Origin: Erinaceus europaeus
Lineage: Eukaryota > Chordata > Mammalia > Eulipotyphla > Erinaceidae
Length of the DNA: 64,000 nt
Direction of reading: 5' to 3'
Assembly (NCBI RefSeq): GCF_950295315.1
Contig: NC_080164.1
Location: 114,276,890 to 114,340,889, forward strand
The notes beneath the pieces were generated by a model, which made no database searches, was not told the DNA's origin, and saw only the letters and a program-made list of their open reading frames with translations. Each line of letters opens with the position of its first letter. The stretch's first letter is position 1. The position numbers and the translations under genes are program-made. Positions 21,641-32,325 of this stretch are shown here, piece by piece.

Positions 21641-22815
21641 ATGGCGGTACAACTAGGCACTACTCATTCTCAGTCTGTGTCTTCTCATAATCACATAAAA
21701 GCTTATGTGACTTCTAACACTCACCTATCTGCAAGAGCAAATGAAAACCAAGTATTCATTCTTACTCTCCATTTTGTATTTTCACTCATCACTAAACATC
21801 CCCCACCCACACACAAACACATACAAAGCCCAAAATAATAGCATTGTTGGAGTCAAACTGAGAGATCTGTCTCTCTGCTAAGCTGACACAACCCTAATAA
21901 TGAATTCAGCAGCCACCTAGTCAGCAATGCAAAATGGTCCCTGGGTTCAAGGCTGTGATACATTTGAATATAATTTGGCTGGAGCTTCTCTCTCTATTAT
22001 GGAGAGCAAATGCATTTTTGAATGACTTGAAAAAGAGGTCGTGCTATTACTTATGATGGGCAAACTCAGAGGGTCGAAAAAGAGGCACAGTTCAAACAAG
22101 CCCTTGGAAAGTCTATATGCTCTTCCAAATCAAATCTGACTCTTGAGGTCTCTCTCTTCTCTTTTGGGCCAGGAAGCAAGTTTGCTATCCAGGGCTCTAT
22201 TCTCAGCTTGTGGGGAGATATAAAACAGCTGTGAACTCCCTCAAGCCCCTCTCCCAGCTGTTTTATCTGTGCAAAAATGCCACCCACTTCAGACTGTAGA
22301 GGACCTTGAAAATTTGTTACTGCTGTGGTGGTGGTTTTGTCTTTCTTAAAATATTGACCTCTGACCAACTCCAAGAGCTTTGAGACTTCTGAACAGCAGC
22401 AGTTTACCTCCTAAGCAAACCATGTTACAGAGAAAGCTGTGTGCTTAAAATTCGGTCATCTTTTATGGCCTGCCTTCATCTGTTGTATTTACAGTCTTCT
22501 GTCCACAAGAGAATCAATGTAAGTTCTCGGCTGAGCAGCTCAAGTTCCTAATTCTCACAATGCATTAGGCAGGCAGTATATTTAGAATGAAGGCAAATAC
22601 ACCTTAGATATTCTTAGTCAAACACTACCAAGAAAATTGCTGAGCATCGCATTCTATTTGCAGACTACCCTTTCCTAATTAAACCAGGTTCAAAGAGGAG
22701 TGGGAAAATTGCATAATTACATGAAAAATCAATTTCCTTAATCAGCCTGGCTTAGAGTGCACAGTGAGAAGTCATGAAAAATCAAGTCAACTTTGTGTGT
22801 GTGTCTACACATGCC
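21641..22815. other. Repeat-poor block, candidate conserved non-coding DNA
   Basis: No repeat families from about 21880. GTGGGAAAATTGCATAATTAC and TCAATTTCCTTAATCAGCC near 22700-22745 are AT-rich homeodomain/POU-type. A 102-codon minus frame (22066-22374) has no recognised domain. Confidence 0.35.
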
Positions 22816-22912
22816 TGTTGGTATGTTTCATTTTGGTTTCCTCCTCAGAGGTCCTCCCGACCTCTGAGGGAATTGGTTTGGCCCTTGCTAGTTTGCGCTC
22901 CGCTAAAGGACA
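22816..22912. mobile_element. 97-bp mini-LTR with 6-bp target duplication
   Basis: Starts TGTTGGTATGTT, like the solo LTR at 52362, and shares GACCTCTGAGG...AATTGGTTTG and CCCTTGCTAGTTT with it. Ends in CA, flanked by CATGCC at 22810-22815 and 22913-22918. Lacks the AATAAA region, so it is an internally deleted or minimal relative. Non-coding remnant of an endogenous retrovirus-type family. Confidence 0.7.
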
Positions 22913-22918
22913 CATGCC

Positions 22919-23554
22919 GACACCACATCTGCTAGAAACTGAGCAAGCTTCCAAGGCCAAACCATGATGATCCTCCCGGGAGCTCCCTGGAAGAGACTGA
23001 GAGGACCATGCAGCCTCCAGGGGACAGTCTAATCTTATCATCCTCCCAGCTTGGCTGCTCCTTCAACCAACATCCTTCAACCTCTATTTCTTTTTTCCTG
23101 AGAAAGAGACACAGCCCATCTGCTGTGCTATCCAAAAGCAAAGTCATCATCCCTGCAGTCAGGAATTAGTCTCCTCTCAGGTATAGCAGCATTTCCACCT
23201 TTCATTGATGATTAAGTAGCATTGGAGGCCAGGCTCCTGAGCAAGGCCTTCCCTGGATGGTGAGAGGTGATGGCCTGGGATCCTCTGGGGGCAGAGACAG
23301 CATCTGTTGATTCTCAGTCTGCCCCTGCTCACACACACAGCCCCCTCTGTGTTTCTACCCCACCCAGTGACTCTGGATGGTAGGAAAGGAAGAAGTACAT
23401 GGGAGGGAAGAACACTGGTAACCCTGAACTCCTCAGCACATCTGGGCCATCCCAAGGCAACTAGCCAAGGCTCTGCACCACTCACCCTCCTTTTTTTTTT
23501 TTGGGGGGGGGGGCAGAAAGAAAAACAAAATTAAATTAAGATTCTTTAAGTATA
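22919..23554. other. Unannotated unique DNA
   Basis: T-run and G-run at 23490-23514. Nothing else recognised. A 102-codon minus frame (23177-23485) has no recognisable domain. Confidence 0.45.
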
Positions 23555-23716
23555 GCAAGGACCCAGGTTTGAGCCCCTGGTCGCCCCCTGCAGGGGGAAA
23601 GCTTCACAAGTGGTGAAGCAGTGCTGTAGGTGTCTCTCTGTCTCTCACCCTCTCTATCCCTCCCTTTCCCTCTCGATTTCTGTCTCTATCCAACAAATAA
23701 AGATAATTTAAAAATA
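23555..23716 (+). mobile_element. SINE-D copy, 5'-truncated
   Basis: GCAAGGACCCAGGTTTGAGC (box B region), GGTGAAGCAGTGCTGTAGG, C/T tract, CAACAAATAAAGATAAT tail. Confidence 0.85.
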
Positions 23717-23717
23717 T

Positions 23718-23974
23718 ATTTATTTATTCCCTTTTTGTTGCCCTTGTTTTACTGTTGTAGTTATTATTGATGTCTTCGTTGTTGGATAGGACAGAGAGAA
23801 ATGGAGAAAGGAGGGGAAGACAGAGAGGGGGAGAGAAAGAGAGACACCTGCAGACCTGCTTCACAGCCTGTGAAGTGACTCCCTTGCAGGTGGGGAACCA
23901 GGGGCTGGAACCCGGCTGGTCCTTGCGCTTTGCGCCACGTGCGCTTAACCCGCTGCGCTACCGCCTGATTCCCC
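23718..23974 (-). mobile_element. SINE-A copy, antisense, complete
   Basis: Complemented A-rich tail, TTGTTGGATAGGACAGAGAG, and the complemented head GCGCTTAACCCGCTGCGCTAC. Joined tail-to-tail with the preceding SINE-D. Confidence 0.95.
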
Positions 23975-24026
23975 AAAATTAAAATTTTTAAAAAGAAAAA
24001 AATGTTAATTCTTTTTTGTGCTTGAA

Positions 24027-24160
24027 AATTGATTGGGTGGTAGTGCAGTGTGTTAGGTGCACATGGCACGAAGCGCAAGGACCACAGTAAGGATCCCGGT
24101 TAGAGCCCCTCCTCCTCACCTGCAGGGGGGTCGCTTCTTAAGAAGTGAAGCAGGTATGCC
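24027..24160 (+). mobile_element. SINE-A 5' half
   Basis: GATTGGGTGGTAGTGCAGTG (box A region), ATCCCGGTTAGAGCCCC (box B with one change), TCTTAAGAAGTGAAGCAGG. Body replaced by a GGGGA array. Head-to-head with the 23718 copy. Confidence 0.85.
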
Positions 24161-24236
24161 GGAAGGGAAGGAGAGGGGAGGGGAAGGGAGGGGAGGGGAG
24201 GGGAGGGGAGGAGAGGGGAGGGGAGGGGAGGGGAAA
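24161..24236. repeat. (GGGGA)n array
   Basis: 75 bases of GGGGA/GGGAA units on the plus strand with many GGGG runs, a strong G-quadruplex candidate. It sits where the SINE's C/T tract should be but has the opposite strand composition. Confidence 0.95.
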
Positions 24237-24285
24237 TGAACCTGTCTCTAAAGCCTGAAGCCCTCTTCTCAAGTAACAAAGTGTT

Positions 24286-24492
24286 TGGGGCCAAGTGATG
24301 GTGTGCCTGGGTGAGCACACATGTTACCATGTGAAAGAACCCAAGTTCAAGTCCCCAGTCCCCATCTGCAGGAGGAAAGCTTTGCAAGTGGTAAAGCAGA
24401 GCTGCAGGTGTCTCTCTGTCTTTCTCCTGCTCTATCTCCCCTTTCCTCTTAATTTCTGGATATTTCTATGTAATAAATAAAGATAATAAAAT
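24286..24492 (+). mobile_element. SINE-D copy
   Basis: GGTGTGCCTGGGTGAGCAC head, CCAAGTTCAAGTCCCC (box B), GGTAAAGCAGAGCTGCAGGTG, AATAAATAAAGATAAT tail. Confidence 0.9.
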
Positions 24493-24495
24493 CAT

Positions 24496-24496
24496 A

Positions 24497-24529
<33 letters not shown>
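24496..24529. repeat. (TA)n microsatellite
   Basis: TA-rich run grown at the SINE-D tail. Confidence 0.9.
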
Positions 24530-24612
24530 TAAATTCACAAGGTGGTGATATCATGGGAAGAGAGGGCTGCATTTGACTCCCAGAGCCTTTCTGATGTGGG
24601 TAGATAAGTAGG

Positions 24613-24888
24613 ATACCAGGAGTTGGGCTGTAGCGAATCGGGTTAAGGCAGGTGGCGCTTAACCCAGCCCCAGGCTCCCCACTTGCAGGGGAGTCGCTTC
24701 ACAGGCGGTGAAGCAGGTCTGCAGGTGTCTTTCTCTCCCCCTCTCTGTCGTCCTCTCCTCTCTCCATTTCTCTCTGTCCTATCCAACAACGACGACATCA
24801 ATAACAACACCAATAGTAACTACAACAATAAAACCACAAGGGCAACACAAGTGAATAAATAAATAAACATTTAAAAAATTTAAAAAAC
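24613..24888 (+). mobile_element. SINE-A copy
   Basis: GGAGTTGGGCTGTAGCG head, box B destroyed, standard body and AATAAATAAA tail. Flanked by TAAGTAGG (24605-24612 and 24889-24896). Confidence 0.9.
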
Positions 24889-24896
24889 TAAGTAGG

Positions 24897-25295
24897 GCAC
24901 CTACTTTTCCCCAGGAAATGTAATTTTGACACTGGGGAGAAATGCAAACTCAATTTTATTATGAGAAAATGTTTTCATTGCTAACTGTAAAATAATCTAC
25001 CTTCAAAAAGTGTTTCACAGCTCTTTATTTCAGAGAGAGTTCTTCTTATTGTTGTCATTGCTACATCTCTATTTCAGAGAGAGTTCTTCTTATTACCACA
25101 TCCCTGTCATCATCATCATTACTTAATGAAAGTTAAGGGGGACTTGAAGAAAGAATACCAAGATCCCACAATTATTACCACCACCGCCAGACAAGACTTG
25201 CAATTTAGGAACCATGAATTAAAAAGAAAAGAAGTGATCCAGGAACCAGGGAAAAGCAAGTGCAGGAAAATTCCTTTTCAGAAAGGAAAGCTAAG
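24897..25295. other. Unannotated DNA with a 44-bp tandem duplication
   Basis: A 24-bp perfect repeat at 25027-25050 recurs at 25071-25094. Otherwise nothing recognised. Confidence 0.5.
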
Positions 25296-25424
25296 AGGCT
25301 GCTGAATCACCTCACTTGGATAGTGCTTCACCACCATGCACCGCCCAAGTTAGAGCTTGGCCCCCACTTAACTTAAGGAAGCTTTGGTGTTATGGTCAGT
25401 CTGTCTCTCTCTCTCTCTCTCTCA
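25296..25424 (+). mobile_element. SINE-G copy (left part)
   Basis: CACCTCACTTGGATAGTGC, GTTAGAGCTTGGCCCCCAC, GGAAGCTTTGGTG, CT run; resumes at about 25625 after a nested SINE. Confidence 0.75.
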
Positions 25425-25624
25425 TTTTTATTTATTTATTTATTTATTATTGGATAGAGACAGAGAGAAATTGAGAGGGAAGAGGGAAAGAGACAGAGAG
25501 AAACCTGCAGCCCTGCTCCACTGATTGTGAAGTTTCCCCCCTTCTGCAGGTACGTGTGTAGGGGGGTGGCCTTGAACTTGAGTCCTTGTGTGAGTGCTTA
25601 ACCAGGTGCACCACCACCTACCCA
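25425..25624 (-). mobile_element. SINE-D copy nested in SINE-G
   Basis: Complemented (TTTA)n tail, GGATAGAGACAGAGAGAAATTG and complemented head GTGCACCACCACCTACCC. CT-rich SINE-G tail on both sides. Confidence 0.85.
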
Positions 25625-25690
25625 CCCCCCATCGTGTGTCTCTCTCTAACTCTCTTGGCCTCTAACAACAACAAAAAAAATTACAAAAGT

Positions 25691-26319
25691 GAAGCTAAAA
25701 GGAGAAGCTATGTTTTGTCTAGAGATACTGGCATGTGTGGCGTTGACAAACACACACCCAAAGCCCACCCCATCCTCAGGAGACTTGACCTGGCTGAGCT
25801 GGATGATGCCACTGCCTCTTGGTAATGTGTGGAAATGAATTCATATAGGGTTCCACAGCCAGGAATTCATTCCCACCACCCACCTCCCACCCAGCTTGCT
25901 ACAATGAAGCCCAACTTTGTGCCAGTTCCCCTGTGCAGCTTAGCCAGGGTGCTTAATGCATTCACTGACCAGGAGACTATGTTTCTCATTATTTAAAAGA
26001 ACAAGTTAATCTTCCCTGGGGGGGGGGGGGGGGGCAAGGGGAGCCACAGCAGAACTGAAAACCACATGATACTCATATGTAGATGGCGCCCTGTTCCCCA
26101 TTCACTGACAGGCCTGCTTGTGGAGCAAACTTTAGAGAGGTGGCCTTAGCTGATGGAGGAGTGGAAGTGAGGAGAAGGAAGGTGCAGGAAGAGGGGAGGG
26201 GTGGGGGGAGCTGAGCTGGAGGGGGTGGAGGGGAGAAATCCAGGCATCTGATGTACTGAAAGTGTTTTATCAGATCTATCTCCTTCCCTCCTCCTCGAGT
26301 GCCCATCATATCACAGAAA
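25691..26319. other. Unannotated DNA with a 17-base G run
   Basis: G17 at 26018-26034; G-rich patch at 26160-26230. No recognised gene. Confidence 0.5.
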
Positions 26320-26700
26320 CCACTCCTGAAGAGCTCTCCATTTACCCTCTCCCCTAATTAAATGTGCACTTCATTAATGTAAATTGGGGGCTTAATGCTC
26401 TTGTTGAAATTCTGAAGAAAGTGCTATGGCCTTGCGAAATGCTTAAGCATCATTGCAAATTAGATTAGGGACCAAGCAAGGCAGTAAAATTAGAATGATA
26501 ATGGCTGGTGTGGCTTCCTGACAGGCATGACTATTCAGGGATCAATGGTACAGAGAGCAGGCTCCCCAGGAAAGTGAAAGGCCTGCCCACGTCAGCCTAC
26601 AGATGTGGCTTTGGGAAGCACTTTCAATTAGTTTAATTTGGTAAATGGTGAGGATTTAGAGGCTCTCCGACAGTCATACAAGACAAGAATACATTGAAAT
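26320..26700. promoter_or_regulatory. Repeat-free block, candidate conserved enhancer
   Basis: CCTAATTAAATG, CATTAATG, a perfect 12-bp palindrome ATGCTTAAGCAT (26439-26450) and CATTGCAAATTAG (C/EBP- or POU-like) within about 130 bases. Function inferred. Confidence 0.4.
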
Positions 26701-27101
26701 GTTTTTCACTTTTTAACATAAAATAGGATTGGCTTTGGATTTGCATTTCTTGAACAAGGAGATGGAGAGGGGGCGGGTTGGGGGGGAGGTGGAGGACTCA
26801 GGGAAAGTTTCCAAAGTGTTTCACCAACTCTGCTTTTGAAAATGGAAATGACTTTAATAAGCTTGGACTGTGACCTTCCAAACAGTGGGAAAGAGAGCAT
26901 CAACAGAGCCCCCTTGGCTCTCAGGGGGGCCTTAAATCCCAGGCACAGGACTGGGGTATGTACTGACCCACAGGTTCAAGACAAGGGTAGGGGTGTGAGC
27001 AGTAAGCAGAGCCAACAGAGAAATCCATATGTAGAGCACTCACCATCAATTCTCACCACAAACACCTTCCCCTTAAAACCCAAAAAGTATTATGCAAAAC
27101 A
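26701..27101. other. Unannotated unique DNA
   Basis: Nothing recognised; G-rich patch at 26768-26790. Confidence 0.5.
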
Positions 27102-27210
27102 CACCCATGCCTGAAATTCCAGGTTCACTCCCCAGGACTACCAAAAACCAGAGCTGAGCAGTGCTGTGGTCTCTCTCTCTCTGTATCTCTCATTAAAGAA
27201 ATAAAAAATA
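27102..27210 (+). mobile_element. SINE-C fragment
   Basis: CATGCCTGAAATTCCAGGTTC, CCAGAGCTGAGCAGTGCTGTG, CT run and A-rich tail; head missing. Confidence 0.75.
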
Positions 27211-28097
27211 GTGCCCTTCCATCACAAAACTTCTCTGCTCTCATTCTAAAAATAAGAAAAGAAAATGTACTTGTCACACTCCTATTCCACAAATACTCAG
27301 GTATGGAATACTCAACTCAGCAGCCTGACTTGGTGCTCCTGTGCCTGTGGTCAGTCTTCCTTTCCTATTCTGTCAGTGACTATTTTTTCTACCCCCAGTC
27401 TACAAGTAACTAGTGTCTTCACTAGAAAAATTAATGGGGCAGTAATCTGGTGGCAAAGGGTATTTACAAGCAGCACAGCTCATAACACAAAGCTCCCCTT
27501 CAGCTGTGAAGGTTCTGACTGTCAGTCCCCTTGTGTTCTTAGGTTGTAGCCATGCTCAGTCTGGATGTCCCCTCTGAAGCCAGCTGCATCTTTTCACAAG
27601 TGAAGAGAAAGGGCAGGATGCCCCTGGAATGACAGCAAATCTGACCAACTCCCAGGGACTCCTGGGATGCCTGGGATTCACCTCAGAGTTGCAGTGCACC
27701 CCAATGCTTGTGGGTCCATCAGCCTTTCCTGAGGGGTTTAAGCCCCACCTGAAGTTCAGCTGAAGTTAGCAGCCAGCATGGAGACAATAAACTCATTCTG
27801 AAAGGAGGGAGTTAGGGGCTGAGAAGGAAAAGCCATCTCTAGGCAAGGGAAAAAATGAACCAGGGCAAAGGAAGGCCAGCACCTGGTGTGCTAGCAACTG
27901 CAAGGCAGTAAGGAGCCCTCAGTGTCATCCTAAGGCCTCAACCCTGGCCCTTACTCTGTGGCCCTTCTCACTAGCACATCATCAATGATCCAAGCAAACC
28001 CACAGCCTTCACTACATATAGGCTGCTTGTCTCCCACAGAACATGCAGAGGAACAAGAGGAATGAAGTCAATAAAATACCGCTAACAATAATAATAA
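27211..28097. other. Unannotated unique DNA
   Basis: No repeat family or coding signal recognised. A 94-codon frame (27265-27549) has no identifiable domain. Confidence 0.45.
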
Positions 28098-28535
28098 AAA
28101 CAGTAATAATATCTAATACTTCTGGGCTGCCAGGCAGAGGAGCACTTGGTTAAGCATACATATTACAGTGTGTAAGATCTTAGGTTTAGGTCCCTGGTCC
28201 CCACCTGCAGGGGGAAAGTTTCATGTGTAGTGAAGCAGGGTTGCAGGTGTCTCTCTGTCTCTCTCCCTTTCTCAACTTCCAATAATAAAAATATTTTAAT
28301 ATCTGATGCTTCTGTAGTACTTAATGAGTTTCCAAGAACAAAGACAAATTCATTAATTCATCTGAGCTAAGACAGAAGTTTCCAAGTTGGAAAACAAATG
28401 AATAGTTCTTCCCATTGTATGAAAGAGGAAAATAAAACTCCAACATGTCCTTTGACTTTCCCAAAGCTATCGTTAAGTGACAGAGGAATAAGTAGAAAGA
28501 AAGTCTTCTCTGTCTAATGGCTCTGGTATTGCTGC
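28098..28535 (-). mobile_element. MIR copy, antisense, split by a SINE
   Basis: After removing 28125-28296, the order runs TAATATCTAATACTTCTG, TAATGAGTTTCC, GAAAGAGGAAAATAAAACTCC, TTCCCAAAGCTATCG. This is the reverse MIR order. Confidence 0.6.
28125..28296 (+). mobile_element. SINE-D copy inside MIR, with target duplication
   Basis: 18-bp duplication with two mismatches (28107-28124 and 28297-28314). GGCTGCCAGGCAGAGGAGC head, CCCCACCTGCAGGGGGAAAG, CT-rich tail. Confidence 0.85.
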
Positions 28536-28834
28536 AGAATTGATAATTACTTCAGAAAAATATTAAAATAATACAGAGATGTACAAAGATAGTAAACTAC
28601 ATGCTAACAGCTATATGAAATATTTTGCACATAGTTTACCTCATGCCTTTCTTTGCATACAGATAGATGACATTAGACATGATGATAGTAAGAGCTAATA
28701 CATGAGCCAACCTCTTTCCTGGGAACCTTGAGTCTGGTTTTCACTCGTCTCCCTGTGAGGCAGATATGTTCCACTACAGTCTTAGAGACAGGTTGGATAC
28801 TATCATTATTATTATTATTTGCAAGCTCATGTGT
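28536..28834. other. Unannotated DNA
   Basis: A weak antisense MIR-like stretch at 28690-28800 and ATT repeats near 28805. Confidence 0.4.
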
Positions 28835-29090
28835 TTCAGTTCTCTATATTACATCTATCTGTGAATTCATCCACTGACTGTTCTTCATTTCCTTACTGTC
28901 TTCACTAAGCATGATAAGCTCTAGTTCCATCCATTTTATCTCAAAGGACATAATACTGTCTTCCTTTAGTTGCCAAGTGAGTAGTCTCTATTAAGTATAT
29001 GTCCCACACTTCTTTTTCTGTTAATGGACTTTACTTGTTTGTAGTTTTTTAAATGAACCTCATGAACATCCTTTCACATTTAGAGAGTAA
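28835..29090 (-). mobile_element. L1M-type 3' end, antisense
   Basis: TTCACTAAGCATGATAAGC, AGTTCCATCCATTTTATCTC and TTAATGGACTTTACTTG follow the reverse order of mammalian L1 ORF2-end/3' UTR sequence. Confidence 0.7.
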
Positions 29091-29449
29091 AATCCCAAAA
29101 ATTAGTTCATCAATTTGAAACTTGGAGCAAAACTTTCGTCTTCTGATTCCAGGTCTCAGTATTTTCTTTAACTCTGCTGCCTATGGAGCTTGGATATGTC
29201 CATATTTTCCCCAAAATGAATTGGAAAAGCATGCTTCCAATCTGTGGTCATTGATTCAGGAATATTCAAACCCAGGATCCTTCTGTCTCTCTATCACTGA
29301 GAGAATTGCCTGCAAGTATAATCCAAGTCTACAAAAAAAAAAAAAAAAAAAGTAACAAGACAGTGCTGTGAGGTCAGATGCAACTGTCATTTCCTTCCTT
29401 CTTGTTTTTCTATGAATACTTGATTGTGTTCTAAGGAAACAAGAACAAT
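29091..29449. other. Unannotated DNA with an A-run
   Basis: An uninterrupted A-run at 29333-29351 may be a retroposon tail whose body I cannot identify. Confidence 0.4.
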
Positions 29450-29700
29450 GAGAGAGAATCTACCTTCATGAAACATCCAGATACTTGGGCAGCACTGAAG
29501 TCCAAAGAAGCAAATATGAAGGCTTGTGCTAAATGCTGTGATGGAAATATTTGTAGTACTTAGATGGGAGCCAAGCTGTATATTCAGTCAATCATAAGTG
29601 TCAACCCAAGGAAGGCCTTCCCAGAAGAGGGGATACTTGGAGAATTCTGAAGGAGGAGCAGGAAATACAAGGCAGAGACAAAGGGTTGGAGCTGCAGATC
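29450..29700. repeat. Probable ancient dispersed repeat, class uncertain
   Basis: GGAAGGCCTTCCCAGAAGAGG and CAAGGCAGAGACAAAGG echo a common decayed mammalian-wide repeat. I cannot assign the family. Confidence 0.3.
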
Positions 29701-29737
29701 TAAGTTCTCACTCAGGAGCCCTCTTCATGAGGATGCC

Positions 29738-29786
29738 CTCCACTCCACTCCACTCCACTCCACTCTACTCCACTCCACTCCACTCA
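29738..29786. repeat. (CCACT)n pentanucleotide array
   Basis: About ten CCACT units with one CTACT variant. Confidence 0.95.
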
Positions 29787-31188
29787 TCTTCAAATCAAAG
29801 TCCAAGTGGTAATGGTTTCTAAGCCACTCACCTCAGGAGACTTTTCATTTTCAAAAACTCTGCCCAGCCACTTGTAAATAGCCCATTGTCAAATTCTATA
29901 CTAATCACCCAATTTGAGGACCAAGTTTCTGTGAGGACCTCACTCCTTCAAAACATATGTCCATGAAAAACTGGACACAATTCTATGAGTTTCACAAGTC
30001 CCAGCCTTCCTCCACATTTGGAGGCCCACTAAGGAGGTGAGAGCAAGAACTCCAGAGGAAAGGCATGAAGCTAGAGACTGTGCCCCTTTTTGGCACAATT
30101 ATCTCAACAAGACATTTCTCTCCTGGCATCAGTTAGGAACATTCAATTCCATTTCACTTTAATTTGCAATAAATGTGCCTAATTTTATTTTTTAATTTCC
30201 TAAATAGATTGATTTGGCATAGTCAGTTTGCCAGCTCAAAGGTTAAGTTTCTGATTGAAAATACTAATATAGAATTTGTTTTCTCAAATGCTGATTCTCT
30301 AATTTTATGAAATCATTCTTTTTTTTTTAAGGTAAGAATCAGAGAACTATAGAGAAGGGAGAGTAGGTAGATATGAGCCCAAGGGACCAAAGCAAGATTC
30401 AAAATCTTGCCCCAAATAACATAGTTCAGCAGTAGCATCCTTCCACTCCCTATGATTGAAGCAACTACTTGCATTCAGAAAGTATTATCTTCTAAGAATG
30501 ATTTTTTGTGTTTTGTGAGACAATTCCTCCTTCAGCATTCAAACCACTTTGAGAAATGGTCTGATTCTAATTCCTATGTGCTTAAACAAGGCAAACAAAG
30601 ACTTAAAAAAGAAAAGGAAAAAAAAAGTAGCACAAGAAACTGGGAAGTTAGTTCTGAACAGAAGACTGACAAGGAGAAAAGAGTTTTTATGAGTTAACTT
30701 GCAACATGAGGCATCTATAGATGGGAATTATCATCAGTTTGAAAAACCGATGTATGCATTTGCTAGATGATGAAAGCATCATTTGATTCTATTCAATAGT
30801 AGTCAAGTCTATCCCATGGCAGGAGATACCATAGTCACTGGCAGACGATGAGTCCGCTGTGAGGTGGACTATGAAGAAATGGAGGAAAACAGCACTAACA
30901 CAACAAGGATTGTGTGAGGTCATAGAATAGAAGTAGAATAAGAGTCATTTCAACTCAGTATCTTTGAGCTGCACAGAAGGAGCTCAGAACTGGGGACAGA
31001 GCACCATGTGAGGATACTGTCAGCACAGGCCTGAAAGGGAACAACTTGCTCACTGAGGGAAGAAAGGATAAAATCTCTCTCTGCCCGGTCGTGACCTTAT
31101 CCTACCTACATTTTCCACAAAAATCCTGTCACTCTATAATGTGTGTAATATATGCCCCACACAAGTAAGACATTTTAATTTGTTAAAG
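29787..31188. other. Unannotated AT-rich unique DNA
   Basis: 1.4 kb with no recognised repeat. A weak MIR-like piece may lie at 30340-30440. No coding signal. Confidence 0.45.
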
Positions 31189-31199
31189 TTTTATCTCAA

Positions 31200-31451
31200 C
31201 ACGAAGACTGGCGTAAGGATTCCAGTCCAAGACCCCAACTCCCCACGTGCAGGGAAGTTGCTTCACAGGTGGTGAAGTAGGTCTGCAGGTACCTATCTCT
31301 CTCCCTCTCTGTCTTCCCCTCCTCTCTCCACTTCTCTCTGTCCTATCTAACAATGATGACATCAATAACAGCAATAATAATAACTACAACAACAATGAAA
31401 AACAAGGGCAACAAAAGGGAAAATAAATAAATAAATAAATATTTTTAAAAA
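31200..31451 (+). mobile_element. SINE-A copy, 5'-truncated, perfect duplication
   Basis: TTTTATCTCAA at 31189-31199 and 31452-31462. Lacks box A; keeps a decayed box B and the complete 3' body with AATAAATAAA tail. Confidence 0.9.
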
Positions 31452-31564
31452 TTTTATCTCAAGTAAACTATTTCCTTTAATTCTACAATAATAGAGCTTG
31501 ACTTTACAATTGGGCAGAATAAGATAAGATAGCAGAGTTGAAAGGAAATTTCAAGGAAACTTTC

Positions 31565-31715
31565 TTTTTCTTAGAGACAGGGAAAGAGTGGAAGAGGCCA
31601 CAGCAATGAAGCCTCTTGCAGTATAGTGGGGATCAAACTTGAACTGGGTTATGCTCATGACGAACCAGCACACAGTCCAGATGAACCGTTTCACTAGTTC
31701 AGAAACTTTCGTTTT
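31565..31715 (-). mobile_element. SINE-D-like fragment, antisense
   Basis: TTAGAGACAGGGAAAGAG, AATGAAGCCTCTTGCAGT, GGGGATCAAACTTGAAC; strongly diverged. Confidence 0.5.
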
Positions 31716-32176
31716 GCAGATGAGAGACTAAGACTTCAACGAGACAGAGTTAGACATTTCTGAAATCTGTGGGTCTGACATGTATTGGGGGAGTAAAACC
31801 AAACCTCCTATGGTTTTCATCCGACGGCGCTACATTGACAAGAAATAATGGGCAGATACCGTCAGGTGACATTTGGACCTGTGTCCATGTACCTTCTGTC
31901 TATGTGCAGAAGCTTATAAGCCTAAAATGCTCACACCAATCCATCCCCAAGAAATTTCTTTAAAACAAAACAAAAAAACACTGGGTAGAAGAGGTAAATC
32001 ATACGATAAAGGATAGAATTAGAGTTTGGGTGGAAAACCTAACATAGTATATACATATGCTGATTATAGTGATGTGCCCCAGAGACCTATATAATGCTAG
32101 AAACTAACAACTCTTCAACAAACACACACACAAAAAATTCTTTAAAGGGAAAGCATTGTGTTATAGATACCACTCG
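31716..32176. other. Unannotated unique DNA
   Basis: Nothing recognised. Confidence 0.5.
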
Positions 32177-32310
32177 CGGGCAGAGGTAGATAGCATAATG
32201 GTTATGCAAAGAGACTCTCATACCTGAGGCTCCAAAGTCCCAGGTTCAGTGCCTTGTACCACCATAAGTCAGAGCTGAGTAGTGCTCTGGTGAAACAAAC
32301 AAGCAAAACT
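32177..32310 (+). mobile_element. SINE-C copy
   Basis: 'AGATAGCATAATGGTTATGC', CCTGAGGCTCCAAAGTCCC, CCATAAGTCAGAGCTGAG. Confidence 0.9.
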
Positions 32311-32325
32311 TTGGGTGGGGTGGGG

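Noticed and set aside
22805..23150. Overlapping minus-strand frames of 72-78 codons
   Set aside because: They run through the mini-LTR and unique DNA without domain, splice or constraint evidence.
29738..29786. Possible short direct-repeat array (CRISPR-like)
   Set aside because: Five-base tandem units without spacers, in a mammalian genome; a microsatellite.
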